NCBI RefSeq assembly: GCF_002878395.1 | Contig: NC_061120.1 | Coordinates: 117,897,410 to 117,961,409 of the forward strand | Length of the DNA: 64,000 nucleotides | From: Capsicum annuum | Taxonomy: Eukaryota > Streptophyta > Magnoliopsida > Solanales > Solanaceae | Reading direction: 5' to 3' | In this document: positions 34,446-46,650 of the stretch, one piece after another | Layout: each line of letters opens with the position of its first letter | Position numbering within the stretch: position 1 is the stretch's first letter | The notes under the pieces: generated by a model | Told to the model about the DNA's origin: nothing | The model's database searches: none | The model's input: only the letters and a program-made list of their open reading frames with translations | Translations under genes and position numbers: made by a program

Positions 34446-37400
34446 TCTCAATGTATTATAAGATCTTATTTTTTTTATGAAGTGATAGGACAATAGTTTA
34501 GAGCCCCAGATATGATTTAGTTGATCAGATAGAGTTAGCCTGTATTCCCTGCCATCCTAGAGCTATTGAGGCATGTTATGATTGAATAAAAAATGATCAA
34601 TGGTAATTGAGTGTTCTCTCATCATCAGTTAGCCAACTATTTAGGCTCACTTTATGTTCTTTCCATGCTACTGCTTTAGGTGTTTGCTACAACAGTAGAG
34701 AAATCAACTATTGGTCTAGAGAGTATCCTCGATATGGGCTTGCTAGTCTTTCAGCTCTTTCAGATCAACTTCATGATAATTGTGGCACCTTCAATTAGAG
34801 ATAGTGTGCTTGGCGCCTTAGTTAATGATTCTGTTGGTCGGTTCAAGTTTAGATTCATTCAAATGTGTTCTCCCATAGATCTGTCAGCCATGTGGTTATG
34901 AATGTCACCGTGATTCATGTGCTTTTTCCCCTACCTTTACCTATTTCATTGTGTGTATTGCGGTCTTTATAAATATTGTTAATTATATGCCTTGATGAGT
35001 TCATGTTGATTATTGTGTGCCTTATTATTGAACTCATGATTTTGTAACTATTCTATGGCTTGTTTATTTTTGCAGTGGATGGAGTAGATCTGTGTTGACA
35101 TTTTCTCCCTATGCTTGTACTATTTCAGTTCGAGTCCCATTTATCTTGGAACATTATCCTTATTGTGGACCTTGAGTGGTACATGACATTGATTTTTATT
35201 TTGGTACCGCCTATTTATTATATTGATGATATTATTGTTACTTTCTCTATCACTACGAGGTTATTGATATAATTTGATATTATTACTTAATGTAATTGGT
35301 CCTCATTGGGTGGCTATATAGACTAGTTTAATGTAATAGATCCTCATTGGGTAGCTATATAGACTATGTTATCTTTCTATAATTCCATTCCATTCTAATT
35401 CTTATTCGGTGGCTTGAGCAGAGATAGCTCGATCTAATAATTTCTTTCCCATAGCGAGGTAAGGTTAATTTTTTTCTATTTTGATTAGTTGTGTTTGATA
35501 GATTTAGGAATGTATTATGATATTAAAGGTAATTGACCTTCTGTGGTCTAGATATGGTTCTATAGATGCCATTTTAGTTATATGGCTCATTTTTGAGTTT
35601 GAGACTCTAACACTTGCCTCTTATGTGCGAAGGTTTTATCTTTTGCTATCCCTTTCTATATAGCCCATTTTGAGTTTGACCAATTTTGGGTCTGTTCTTC
35701 GTTTGTAACATTTTCATCTCCTGATAGTGGTTTTGAGATTGAGATTAAGATGTTGTAGATTCATCTCTTAGATTTTTTGGGTTCATTCCATTGTGTATGT
35801 TTGTACTTATTATTTCTATGGAGATAGGATTATCCTTTACTATCATGATGTGGTTCTTGTCTAAAGTGAAGTTGGAGAGTTAGAGCCAGGTGTACTTTTT
35901 TGTGATTTCTTCTTAAGCTAGCAAATAAAAAATTATCATGTTGAGTGTTTTGTTCATTTTCCAGTAGTGGCATTAACCTTGGCATTAGTATAAAGATTTG
36001 TTTGTCTTTCTTTATAACGTGATTCATAGTTTTTTTGAGTTATGATTGTCCTAATTAGGTGGATTCAGGAATTTCCAATTTCAGAGTTTGCTCGACCTAA
36101 TTAGGCGTGGCAGAGTATTTACCCTTGATGTTAGGTGCATATATCTATTTTGGTTTCGATAGAGTGTTGGATTGATATGTTTTTAGCTAAGAGTTGCATT
36201 TCTCCAAGTCGCTAGAGTTTTTATACTATTGTTATGATTTGCATTATCAGGGAGTTTGAGTATGTTTTGATAGTTCATTCACTCCAGCAGTTATGGAGTG
36301 GGTTATTTGCGTTCCTTAGCCGGTGATTTATCCTTCGACAAGATTTTTGTTCTATGGCTATAGTCCATGCCTTCGAGCTGATATAGAAATTATTGCTTGC
36401 CTTCCCAACTGATGGTTATCTCTATGTTGATTTTTCTCTTCAAATATGTCTCAATTATGTCTTGGTATGGCTTATCTCAGATATGTCAGATTTGGATATT
36501 AAAGTCGATTTGAGTAGTTGACATGGATATAGACTTATTGGCTTAGTTTTGACTTAACATATTAGAATGGTGATCTAGATGTTATGATAGATTTAATGTC
36601 TGAAGTCGTACCCATCTTCAGGTTTGGTTTGGGTAGTTCAGATCAAGCGATTCAGCATGCTGTTGACATCTCAGCATGGAGCTGTAGAGCTTGCATACAA
36701 CCTTTATTTTAGACTTATCACAGTTTGCTTTTCATTTATAAGCTGGTTGAGCCTACTCCGTGGTTACCTATTTGGTTTTCTCAACATCAAATGGAATAAA
36801 GTTGATAAGTGTTCAGCTAATAGCCCAAGGAACTGGTATTAGTTCATTTAACCTTGACCTCGAGTTTCTAATTTACTTTGGGAAATTTGGATGATATACT
36901 TAGTGGGAGTAATATACTTGAGTTTGATTCAGTATGGCTTCATTCTTGGTTTACGGGATATCCTGGAGAAGATCATCCAGTGATGAGTAGTTATTCCTTG
37001 ATATTTTGGATTTCTATTTGATCACCAATCGGAGTAGCTATAGCAAGGCTTAGATTACGTACCTTATAATCTCTATTTGTGTGCCAAAATAGTTTCTTAT
37101 GAGCTTATTCATGGATTTCCATATGAACTTTCATTGGATCGACTTTAATTCTTCAAGTTCTTTATGATAAGCTTATGGGGATAGGACTTAGGTGATTTTC
37201 TCCTAGTTTAGAGTGGTAGCATGTATAAAAGGGTAAAGAGAGTTTATATTTGGATTTGGAGTCGGTGGTATGACACATGTTTTGGGTTGGTTTGGCTTGG
37301 ATGAGCCTTTGTTGGTTTGTGTAGATATCAAGATGGTATTTGTGTATTGTTGTTCATATTTGTGTTCATCATCCTTTTTCAATTTAGTTTAAGGCCAACC

Positions 37401-37621
37401 TGTGGTTGAGATTGAGTTTTGATTGTCTGAAAGTAAAGTCACAGAGCTAGTTGATAATGGTTTACCTGTGGCAAAAATCCCTTGAAAGTGTTTTCCCTTC
37501 ATGGAAGTAATCTAGGAAGTCATTCTTTGAGCATGTAGGCCTAATACCTTATCCTTTCATTCTTTTGAGATCTTTCTATTTGTTGACTTTCGAGGACACA
37601 AGTCCTTTTAGTATTGGATAT
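34446..37621 (+). other. Internal region of the type C element without readable pol core
   Basis: Three forward frames and the reverse strand were scanned for RT boxes (xxDD, LPQG, TNAP), RNase H and integrase motifs; none was convincing. Frames at 34,607, 34,680 and 36,624 show no known domain. A 41-bp duplication lies at 35,288-35,369. The last 180 bases read like a worn pol tail ending 'cgaggacacaagtcctttt', similar to the GAGGACGAAT signature that precedes gypsy PPTs. The pol may be deleted or too decayed to read. Confidence 0.5.
35288..35369 (+). repeat. 41-bp tandem duplication
   Basis: Two adjacent copies carry CCTCATTGGGTGGCTATATA and CCTCATTGGGTAGCTATATA, with a few mismatches between the 41-bp units. 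Confidence 0.85.
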
Positions 37622-38778
37622 TGTAATGACCCTTTAGGTCATTTTCCATATTATTTATTATTCTGCCTTTAAGGCTTTCCAATAGCTTCCTCAATTCATT
37701 TATGACATACTAGGGAAGATAGTGTGATTAACAAGAAAAAACTTCAGCAAAATAATCTTGGATGCGAATTGTGACTATTCTAGCAGCTTTAGAATATTGA
37801 TTTTAGGCCAGGTAGACCATTTGTTTGGATCCCAATGCACCCAAGCTCATTACGACCTATTGGATGAAAAGTTGAAAAATTGATATTTTGGTTGTGGGAT
37901 CCACATGTGGTCAAAATGACCTTGGATGGAGTATCTGACTTTACCATTGAGTCTGGAATATCAATTTTACGCTAGGAAGACCCTTGGTTCAGGTCCCAAG
38001 GATTCCAGACTTATTTTGGGTTGCGAATTTTATGAAAAATAAAACTATAGGTATGGGCCCCACTTATTGCTGAAATGATCTTGGATGAAATTTTTGATGA
38101 TGCCATTGGATCTGAAATATGGTTTACACTCGAATTTCATTACTGGACCATGTTCATGGGGTTCCGAATGAGTCTCGAGGGTAAAAAATAAGTTTTGACT
38201 TTGCTAATATATAGTGCACGGGGGGATACCGTGATCGGACAAAGGCTACTGCGATCGCCCTAGTGCAATTAACATCCGTGGATAGTGATACGAATATCTA
38301 TATACTTGGTATGGGAATAAAATAACCCCTTTAGCTGCGTTTTGGTCATATTTCCTTCATCCTTGAGAGCCAAGAATCATAAAAAGGTGTGATAAATCAA
38401 AATTGAGTCTTTTGGGTGAATTGGGAGCTTGCTAAACCTCCATTACCATAATATCAGCCGAATTATGGTATGATGTCATCTCTTTCTTGATAAATTTCAT
38501 GGTTCATGACCGAAGATCCGAAATAGGTTGTTGGATTGACTTTAGCCCTAAATTACATTTGTTTTCACCCATTTCTTAAGGTTTATGATTCCTTGATCAT
38601 GTATGAGTGTTTGGTTGACCTTGGAAATACGTTTTCCACAAGTGGGACCCACTTGGAGTTTTTGATGTCTTTTTTGAACCCAAAGCATAATTGTGTTATA
38701 TGGGTATCATTATTCTTGTATTTATTAGTAGATTAGGATTTTATAGTATGATAACATTTTGGGATTGTCAATGATTGT
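37622..38778 (+). repeat. 3' LTR of the type C element, truncated
   Basis: It starts TGTAATGACCC after the pol-tail-like segment and follows the 5' LTR for about 1.16 kb, up to 'cattttgggattgtcaatg' (compare 30,178). The remaining 3.3 kb expected are absent. Confidence 0.8.
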
Positions 38779-39681
38779 GACAACATTCTCGTATACCTAA
38801 AATCTTACCCATCTAACCAATATACCCCGAAAACTTTTGCAATGATATCCCCAAGATAACATGCTCTCTTTAACTAAATAAATACCTAGTTCAAACCTAA
38901 CATCTATCAACTAACCTGCACTACTAAGAAGGTATCCCACGGAGAAACACCCGAGCGTTTGAAACTTTTACCTAAGAGACCTCTATTTAATTACTCCTTA
39001 GGTTCTGCTAACTTAACCAAAACAATTTTATAAGGAAGGAATAGGAGTTGGACAGGATTCTGAAATAAGACCAATACCATACTCAACATCCCTATTAGAA
39101 AGACACAAGGAGGGCTATTAGAAAGGACCCCAAGAGATTCATGTACAACCAAAATCGTATTCACAGAAAGACCTTCTGAGTTAGAATGTTTAACCCGGAC
39201 AAAACGTTATGACACCCCTATCAGAGATTAACCTCTATGTTCTAATATATGGCATAACCTTTCCCTTAGTAACTAGGGGACCAATAATCAATTCCAACAT
39301 CCGAATCCCTAGGGAGCTTAAAGACAATCCTATGTGTCTAACAATCTAAGGACATCTAGCAAGAGCGCAACCAATCCAACCCCCAAATAACATCAACATC
39401 AACTATATCTAAATATATCGTAGCAACAGGAGTTTCTTTACTACTAATAACTACCACCCACTCCTTATAGACTCCTTACAACCACCGAGTCGCTCATTAG
39501 GGTAGAAATAAAAAAGACACCCAAAATCATCTTAGGACTAAGTTCAAAATACATAATCACAGATGGGATCACACAAGAGAGTGGGAACTACATACCAAGT
39601 AAATTGTACTCATCACAAAAAAAAAAAGTTTCAACATACCCATGTTAGTATAAGAAGGTGCATCAGGCTCTCGAGGGATAG
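38779..39681 (-). pseudogene. Type A gypsy protease and linker (element A2, distal part)
   Basis: Read downward from 39,681 it begins TIPREPDAPSYTNMGMLKLF, the gag-protease linker, continuing the gag that ends at 50,148 on the other side of G3. Further down: an ISTLMSDSVVV-like phrase, VDVDVIWGLDWLRSC (the end of the protease domain, compare DFDVILGVESLHSC in E2) and THRIVFKLPRDS. The active-site Asp-Ser/Pro-Gly-Ala could not be read because of a frameshift. The RT onset near 39,050-38,950 is barely recognisable and the element is cut at 38,779. Confidence 0.8.
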
Positions 39682-39686
39682 TAAGA
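39682..39686 (+). repeat. Target site duplication TAAGA, left copy
   Basis: TAAGA abuts the TG of the G3 5' LTR and recurs exactly at 50,143-50,147 after its 3' LTR. Confidence 0.95.
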
Positions 39687-42317
39687 TGTAATACCCCGTA
39701 TTTCTACCTAGCTTGAAATAATCCCAAAAAAGTTAGAAACTTACTTTGAAAGATGAATCCACTTGTATACATATGGAATTTTAAGACTTTCACTTTTTGT
39801 TGAGTGGAAAATTGAATTATCTTTCCAAAAATATCAATTTTATCAAAATCCGATATTGGAGTAAAAAGTTATGGATAATTTACCAAGAGCTGTTATAACT
39901 GCCCACGTGCGATGGACAGGTTGATGGACCATCGATCTAGCGATGGACCGTCTCCTAGACCATCGCAGCTAAGGTAGTAAGTCTATCTTCTATCTCAGGT
40001 GCGATGGACAGGCTTACGAACCGTCGAACTTGTGATGGACCGTCGCCCAAGCTTTTGCTACTAAGGTAGTGAGTGCCTATTCTGGTGAACGTGCAATGGC
40101 CAGAACGATGGATCATCGAGCCAGCGATGGACCATCATAGATCCCGTTCAATAATTTAAAGTCATTTTTAAAATGGCATTTTAGTGTTTTACCACCCCTT
40201 TTTAGACTAAGTTATATCAGTTCAAGGCTCATAAGTTCATTGTCCATCTACAATATCAAGCTAGGGTCTCCTCTCAAAGATAATTTCCAAGAACAAGATC
40301 CAAACCATTCTTTAAGAAACTAAGAGATTCCAAGTTCTTCAAGTACAAGAACTTCAAGAAACTCAATCAAGGTATGTCATGTGTTGATTCATGGGTCCCT
40401 TTGACCCATGAAGCTCAAGAATCTCTTTTCAAAATCCAAGATTTGTGTATTTATGAAGTTTATGATTTAAATTGAATTGAAATTCATGTTCATGATGTTA
40501 TGGGGTTTTAAATCATGTTTTAAATTACATATTACAATGATTGACCCTAGTATATAGAGATTTGCATAATAATCTTACTAAACCCTTCAAATTTGCAAAT
40601 TTATTTATACAACCAAAACAATTAGATGCATTGATGATGGTATAACAAAAGTATTCTCCCCATCTATTTAATTAAATGACTATGTGAAGGAAAAGTGTCG
40701 TACTAGTTTGATAAATGAAATCTCCATTCATTTACAAGTCTAAGCATGTCAAATGTTTGATGAAATATCTTAGTGAGTGAATTACGGATACATGTGTAGC
40801 CTTGTCATGCTTTATAACTTGTACTTCATGAAATCTAAACTTATTATAGTATGGATTGTTGATGCTAGTTATGTATTCAAGAAAGTCATGTTTTGTCATT
40901 TGCTTTCCATCGAGTCCTGGGGGTACTTATACCCAAAAAAATATAGTTGTGTACCTAGAGCCAGGGTCATGTTTTCACGATATCCTTAGTCAATCCATGA
41001 TCCATAGAACTTAGTCAGTCGTATGACTCAAGAAAGCTTAGTAATTTAGTAATCTCAGTAGTATTTTGTCAGTTAACGGAACTAAGTGAATTCAGTCTAG
41101 TCCAGTTTAGTTAATCATGTTCAGTGTCTATCTAGATGGGAGTAGGAATTAGCACCAAGTGAACCCAAGATGGGAACTCACTGGTTATATGAGGGTGTGA
41201 TTCTTAGAAATAATCGTTGCATTCCAGAACTATGTAGCCAGTGTAGGTTGAGACATCACAGTCTGTTATATGAGGGTAGATGAGATGGATTAACCAGTTA
41301 TATTAGGGTTTTAACCATTCTTAGTAGAGTTACCTGTTATGTAAAGGTTACTCATAGATTTTCCTTACCAGTGGTACAGTATTGGCACCCTTCCAATTGG
41401 GGTTATAGATTGGACCTAAACTTTGCTATATTTCATTATTTAGGGCATGTCGATTAGATGACTACTTCCCATAGTTTTAGTTACAGAATTAGGACTATCA
41501 GATACAATCATTCAGTCTTAGTAACAGAACTCATATAGTTCTACAGAATTCAGGATTGTAATATACAGTCAACTTATAATAGTATGAAGCTCAGCTAGTT
41601 CCATCAGAACCTAGACTATCAGACACAGTTGCTCAGTATCAGTTATTTTAGTTATACAGTTATCAGTATCACATGTTATCAGTAGTCAGGCCCAGTAATC
41701 ATGTGATCACAAACTCAATTATAGTTATTATGTATTCATGCATGCATTCTCACATTCATGTTATCCATTTTGTTAGTATAGCTCATGCATGTGAACTCTT
41801 TGTATTAAGCCTACCTCATATGCATACTAGAATATTCAATCGTACTGACGAAATTTTGCTATGGTATTTTATACCATAGGTTCAGAAGCACAAGCTCCAG
41901 AGCATGAGTAGCTTTCCAGTCTCCGCAATCAGAGTTAGCAGTGAGTCCTCATCCTTCAAGGACATGAACATTACTTTATTATCTTATTAATTAATTTATT
42001 TTGAGTAGTTGGAGTTAGTTCGGGACATATCCCATCAACTCCTTATTCATATAGTTTATTCAGTTAGGGGCTTTTCAGACTATCATGTTTAGATGGTTAT
42101 TTTGTTATTTTGGGTATTTCATACCCCACCCAGATGTTATATTTTATTAGATATTATGTGCCAGCTTTGAACCTTACAGCCTTACAACCTTTACTTCAGT
42201 ATTTATACTGTATAATATGTAGTGCTCAGGTACCGATATTAGTCAATGGTTAGCTTGCGGTCCTTTGGGTTAATGGGCATCGTGTAGCATTTTGGGTACC
42301 AAATTTGTGGCATTAAA
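39687..42317 (+). repeat. 5' LTR of G3
   Basis: 2,631 bp, TGTAATACCCCG to GCATTAAA (expected GCATTACA). It contains GATGG/CCATC-GACGG/CCGTC inverted motifs at 39,905-40,140, an AG/GTATGTC site at 40,371, four TTATATGAGGGT-type motifs at 41,180-41,350 and roughly 60-bp units at 41,480-41,620. Confidence 0.93.
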
Positions 42318-42320
42318 AAC

Positions 42321-42334
42321 TTAGTATCAAAGCC
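42321..42334 (+). promoter_or_regulatory. Primer binding site of G3 (decayed)
   Basis: TTAGTATCAAAGCC follows the LTR; compare TGGTATCAGAGCC. Two substitutions of the G-to-A type are visible. Confidence 0.82.
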
Positions 42335-42543
42335 AGGTTCAATATTATCCTAGGAAGTCTGAAAGTCGCATGTAGTGGAGGCTTGTGCATGGGTGTGTTG
42401 TGCACCATATTTATGTACAGAAGGCTATAAGATGTTTTAGGAATAGTTTCACTTCTTTTAGTATTCATTTCATTCTAGTGACCATAATCTCAAGTTAATC
42501 TCTCAGTCTAGTCTAGTCTGTTTCCCATTTTCTTCTACAGAAC

Positions 42544-43640
42544 ATGCCTCCCAAAAGAAGAAGCGAGAATCAGCCAACCCCTCAGCCCGAAGATCCTTTG
42601 TGCGAACATGGTTCTCATGCAAAGTCTAGAGCTGCATTCACTACTCTTTCCAAGTCAGTTGCTTCTTAGAATAAATGACTGCTATCATTTCGGCCAACTT
42701 AGTGGCCAATTCAGATGCAGCTAGGATTCGGAACCTCACCTAAATAAATCTTCCATTCTTTCTCATGTTAGTTAGATGAGGATGCTCAGGAATTTATCGA
42801 TCAGGTTCAAAAGGTTACAAACATCATGGTAGTTAATCCAAGTAAGAGTGTTGAGCGAGCTGCATATCAGTTGTAGGATGTTGCTCACACTTGGTTTAAA
42901 TAGTAGAAGTCAGAAAGGTCAGATGATGTTGGGCCTATTGATTGGGAGACGTTTGTCACTGCATTCTTAGATAGATTCTTTCCCCAAGAGCTGAAAGCGG
43001 CTAACATGTTAGAATTTATCAACCTCAGGCAGGGCCACATGATGGTGAAAGAGTATTCTCTTAAGTTTACTTAATTAGCCAGATATTCCTCTCATGTGGT
43101 TGGAGACAACAGGACCAAGATGAGTAAGTTTGTTTTTGGGGTGAATGATAGTGTGGTAAATAAGTGCAGGTCTGGAATGTTGAATAGTGACATAACTTTT
43201 TCCAGGCTTATGAAACATGCTCAATAGATAAAAGAGCAAAAGATTAAGATGACGGAGAAGCATACTAAGAGAGCAAGGACATGTAGTTTCAACTTTGCTC
43301 AGCCCAAATTAGAAAGAGGAAATCGTTCTCAGTTTTGTCCTAAATCATCAGTTTCAACTCCTTCTTCAGATAGTATTCTGGCACCTATGTTTAGGGATGG
43401 TAACAGAGATAAAGTGCAAGGCTCTAAGTCTTGGTATAGTGTTAAAAATGCCTACAAATATCCTTTTTTCTAGACTTTTAGAAAACACCATCAGGGAATT
43501 TACAGAGTTGGCAATGGTATTTGTTTTGGATTTGGCAAGCCAGGCCATAGATTCAGAGACTGTCTTCAACCAGGTCCTCTGAGTCAGCAGAACCGTTCCT
43601 CAACTCCATCCAATCACTCCAACAAGTAGGTGCCACCTCC
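42544..43640 (+). pseudogene. G3 gag
   Basis: Starts MPPKRRSENQPTPQPEDP at 42,544. Capsid phrases include WETFVTAFLDRFFPQELKAA (about 42,945) and INLRQGHMMVKEYSLKFT (43,018). Next come SKFVFGVNDSVVNK and a basic, Ser/Pro-rich tail. The knuckle at 43,522-43,563 reads CFGFGKPGHRFRDC: the second Cys is Phe, His and last Cys are kept. Stops lie at about 42,668 and 42,873, with a frameshift around 43,240. Relative to G2 an extra stretch (SGMLNSDITF) sits after NKCR. Confidence 0.9.
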
Positions 43641-43699
43641 AGCTCTACTAGTGGGAAACGCCTAAACAGACTTTATGCTATCCAGTACTTATAAGTTCA

Positions 43700-44260
43700 G
43701 GAAAATTCTCATGATGTAGTCACTGGTGCATTATAGATCTTTCATGTGCATGTTTATGCGTTACTAGATCCAGGAGCTTTATCGTCTTTTGTTACTCCCT
43801 ATATAGCAGTTGATTTCAAAGTCAGTCCCAAAATTCTAGTAGAGCCCTTCTCATTCTCTACGCTAGTGGGCAAAACCATCATAGGCCGACTAGTATACAG
43901 GAATTGTCCAGTTATGGTATCTCAGAAAGTCACTTTAGCAGACTTAGTAGAATTAGAGATAACTGATTTTGATGTTATTCTCGTCATGGTTAGCTTCATT
44001 CCTGCCATGCCACAGTCGATTGTAGAAACAAAGTTATCGAGTTTTAGTTCTCTAATGAACCCATCCTAGTGTAGAAGGGTAGTACTTTAGTTTTCAAAGG
44101 TCAGCTTATTTACTACCTGTGGGTATGAAAAATGATATTAAGGTATGGGCCTATTATCTTTTTCAAGTTAAGGACACTAGTTCCAAAACAAGCAGTCTTG
44201 AGTCAGTCCCAGTAGTGAATGAATATTCAAATGTCTTTCTTGAAGATCTTCAAGGAATTC
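43700..44260 (+). pseudogene. G3 aspartic protease
   Basis: A 107-codon open stretch (43,746-44,069) reads YALLDPGALSSFVTPYIAVD, GKTIIGRLVYRNCPVMVS and LADLVELEITDFDVIL. The LLDPGA active-site form typical of this lineage is intact; this is the best protease of the gypsy elements here. It then meets a stop at 44,070 before the RT linker. The conserved GMDWL that normally follows DVIL is replaced. Confidence 0.87.
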
Positions 44261-44870
44261 CTCCTTAAAGGGAATAGACTTCGGCATTGATCTCCTTTCA
44301 AATATTCAGCGTATATCTATTCTGCTATATAGAATGGCACAACAAAACTTAGAGAATTAAAAGAATAGTTGAAGGATCTCCTAAGTAAGGGAATCATCAA
44401 ACCCATTGTGTCCCCATGGGGTGCACTAGTCTTATTCATGCGTAAGAAAGAAGGTTGTCTCAGAATGTTTATAGACTACCACCAACCCAATAAAGTCATC
44501 AACAAGAACAAGTATCCACTTCCCAAAATCGAAGACTTGTTCGATCAGCTTTAGGGTGCCAACTTTTTTTCAAAGATAGACCGCAGATCAAGCTATAATC
44601 AGCTCAGAGTCAGAGAATGTGACATTTCAAAAATTGGTTTCCATACTTGGTATGGTCACTTCAAATTCATAGTTTTGTCCTTTGGTCTTACCAATGACAT
44701 AACAACTTTAATAGACCTGATGAACCATGTGTTCAAGTAGTATTTGGACATTTTCATCCCGTAATGAGCATGATCATGCAGACCATCTCAGAATAGCATA
44801 GCAGACTCTCAGAAATCACCAATTGTTCACCAAATTCAGTAAGTCCGAATTTTGACTAAGTTCAATAGCA
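44261..44870 (+). pseudogene. G3 reverse transcriptase lacking its catalytic box
   Basis: [38 protein letters not shown] and [15 protein letters not shown] are open (44,369-44,551), then TAG in place of CAG, then FFSKIDRRSSYNQLRVRECD, HFKFIVLSFGLTND and HVFK-stop-YLDIF. At about 44,757 the sequence jumps to the codons after the active site: compared with G2 (19,921-19,980) about 32 bp are missing, including the whole FVDDILVYS box. The deletion also shifts the frame. No active RT is possible from this copy. Confidence 0.92.
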
Positions 44871-45690
44871 TTCCTTGGTCATATCATTTCCGGTGATGGC
44901 ATTAGAGTTGATCCTCAAAAGATCAAAGCAGTAAGAAACTAGCCTCGCTTTGTCTCTCCACTAGATATTATGAGTTTCTTACGGTTGATTGGATATTATA
45001 GACGGTTTGTTAAGGGATTTTTTTCTATTGCATCCCCTATGTCCAGATTGACTCAGAAGAAAGTCAAGTTTTAGTGGTCAGATCCTTGCGAGAAGATTTT
45101 TCAGGAGTTGAAGACTTTACTTACCTCAGCTCCAGTCTTAGCTCTTCCAGATGGTCCAGATGGGTTTATGGTATATTGTGATGCATGCAAAGTAGGTTTG
45201 GGTTATGTCCTCATTCAGTATGGTAAGGTCATAGCATACGTCTCTAGACAACTTAAACCCCATGAAAAGAATTATCTTACTCATTATCTTGAGTTAGCAG
45301 CCGTAGTATTTTCCTTGAAGATTTGGAGGCATTATATCTATAGGGTTCATGTAGATTTGTTCATAGATCATAAAAGCCTTTAATATGTCTTTTCTTAGAA
45401 AGATCTTAATCTTTGTCAGACAAGGTAGTTAGAGCTCTTGAAAGATTATGCCATGAGTTTTCTTTATCAATCGAGCAAGGCCACGTAGTGGCCGACACTC
45501 TCAGTAGACTGTCTATGGGTAGTGTTACTCATGTTGAGGATAGTTAGAAAAAGCTAGCTCAGGAATTCCATCAGTATGCCAGACTAGGTATCCGCTTAGT
45601 CGATATAGAAAAAGGTGATATATGGGTTCAGAGTAGTTCAAAATTATCTATAGTTTATGAGGTAAAAGAAAAGTAGGATAGAGAACCCAT
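44871..45690 (+). pseudogene. G3 RNase H
   Basis: The connection domain (FLRLIGYYRRFVKGFFSIAS near 44,977) is followed by TAG for CAG at 45,072. The open stretch at 45,108-45,383 reads [58 protein letters not shown] and [11 protein letters not shown]. Catalytic Asp, Glu and Asp are visible. Stops at 45,381 and 45,396 replace Gln codons, and at 45,426 a Trp codon. The ADTLSRLSMGS-like end lies near 45,490. Confidence 0.9.
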
Positions 45691-46650
45691 TCTAGTCAAG
45701 TTGAAAGAGTCGGTCAAGGATAAGAAAGTTGAAGTTTTCTCACAAAGGGGAGATGGTGTTTTGAATTGTCAAGGTCATCTTTTTGTTCCAGGTGTAAATG
45801 ACTTAAGGCAGCAAATTCTTGCAGAAGTGCATGGTACGCACTACTCTATTCATCCAGGGGCTACAAATATGTACCACAACTTGTGGGAAATCTATTGGCG
45901 GAGTTGGATGAAGAGAGATATTACAGAGTTTGTGGTTAAGTGCTTTACATATTAGCAGGTTAAGATAGAGAATCAGAAGGCTAGTGGGTCCACGCAAGAG
46001 TTCAGTATTCCTACTTCAACGTGTGAAAAAGAGAACATGAACTTTTTGATGGGTTTACCTCATACATATCGCCAGTATGATTTATTTTGGGTCATTATAG
46101 ATAGAATGACCAAGTTAGCTCTTTTCATTCTAGTCCATACCTCTTATTTAGCTGAGGATTATGCCAAACTCTACATCACGGAGTTGGTAAGATTGCACGG
46201 TGTTTCGTTATCTATTATCTAAAATAGAGGTTCCCAGTTCACCTCACATTTTTAGAAAGCGTTCCAAAAAGGTTTTGGAACCCAAGTGCATCTCAGTACC
46301 ACCTTTCATCCTTAGACAGATGGTCAAGAATTAGGGACCACTCAGACTTTAGAAGATAAACTAAGGGCGTGTGCAATTGATTTCAAGGGTAGTTGGGATG
46401 ACCACTTGCCTTTGATTGAGTTTGTATGCAACAACACCTATCATTCCAGTATTTGGATGGATCCATTTGAAGCTCTCTATGGTAGGAGGTGCAGATGTCT
46501 AGTTTGTTGGTTTGAAGTTAGTGAGGCCACAGTTATAGGTCCTGATTTAGTATTTGATTCCTTGGAAAAAGTCCAGTTGATCAGAGAAAGACTTTAGGTT
46601 GCTCTGAGCCGATAAAAGTCTTATGTAGATGTGTGCAGATAGGATCTCGA
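45690..46650 (+). pseudogene. G3 integrase
   Basis: Finger: HGTHYSIHPGATNMYHNLWE, then DITEFVVKCFTY; the second Cys of the HHCC motif is Tyr. Core: ENMNFLMGLPHTYRQYDLFW, then VIIDRMTKLALFILVHTSYL (46,076-46,147), where the first catalytic Asp (usually MDF) reads MNF. The Glu region near 46,320 and PLIEFVCNNTYHSSIWMDPF (46,406) follow, then LIRERL. Stops at 46,253, 46,313 and 46,595 sit at expected Trp, Gln and Trp codons. Confidence 0.9.

Larger units (their letters stand above)
28993..38778 (+). mobile_element. Long-LTR gypsy-like element (type C), 3' LTR truncated
   Basis: A 4.5-kb LTR (28,993-33,503), decayed primer site, 4.1-kb internal region with a gag trace, a pol-tail-like end, and the first 1.16 kb of the 3' LTR (37,622-38,778). 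The LTR starts are TGTAGTGACCC and TGTAATGACCC. No RT, RNase H or integrase motif could be read in the internal region. The right side is replaced by minus-strand gypsy pol from 38,779. A minus-strand relative is at 55,560-58,745. Confidence 0.78.

Noticed and set aside
34446..37621. Env-like or extra gene in the type C element
   Set aside because: Several short frames were examined, but none shows a signal peptide followed by a transmembrane anchor or any recognisable domain.
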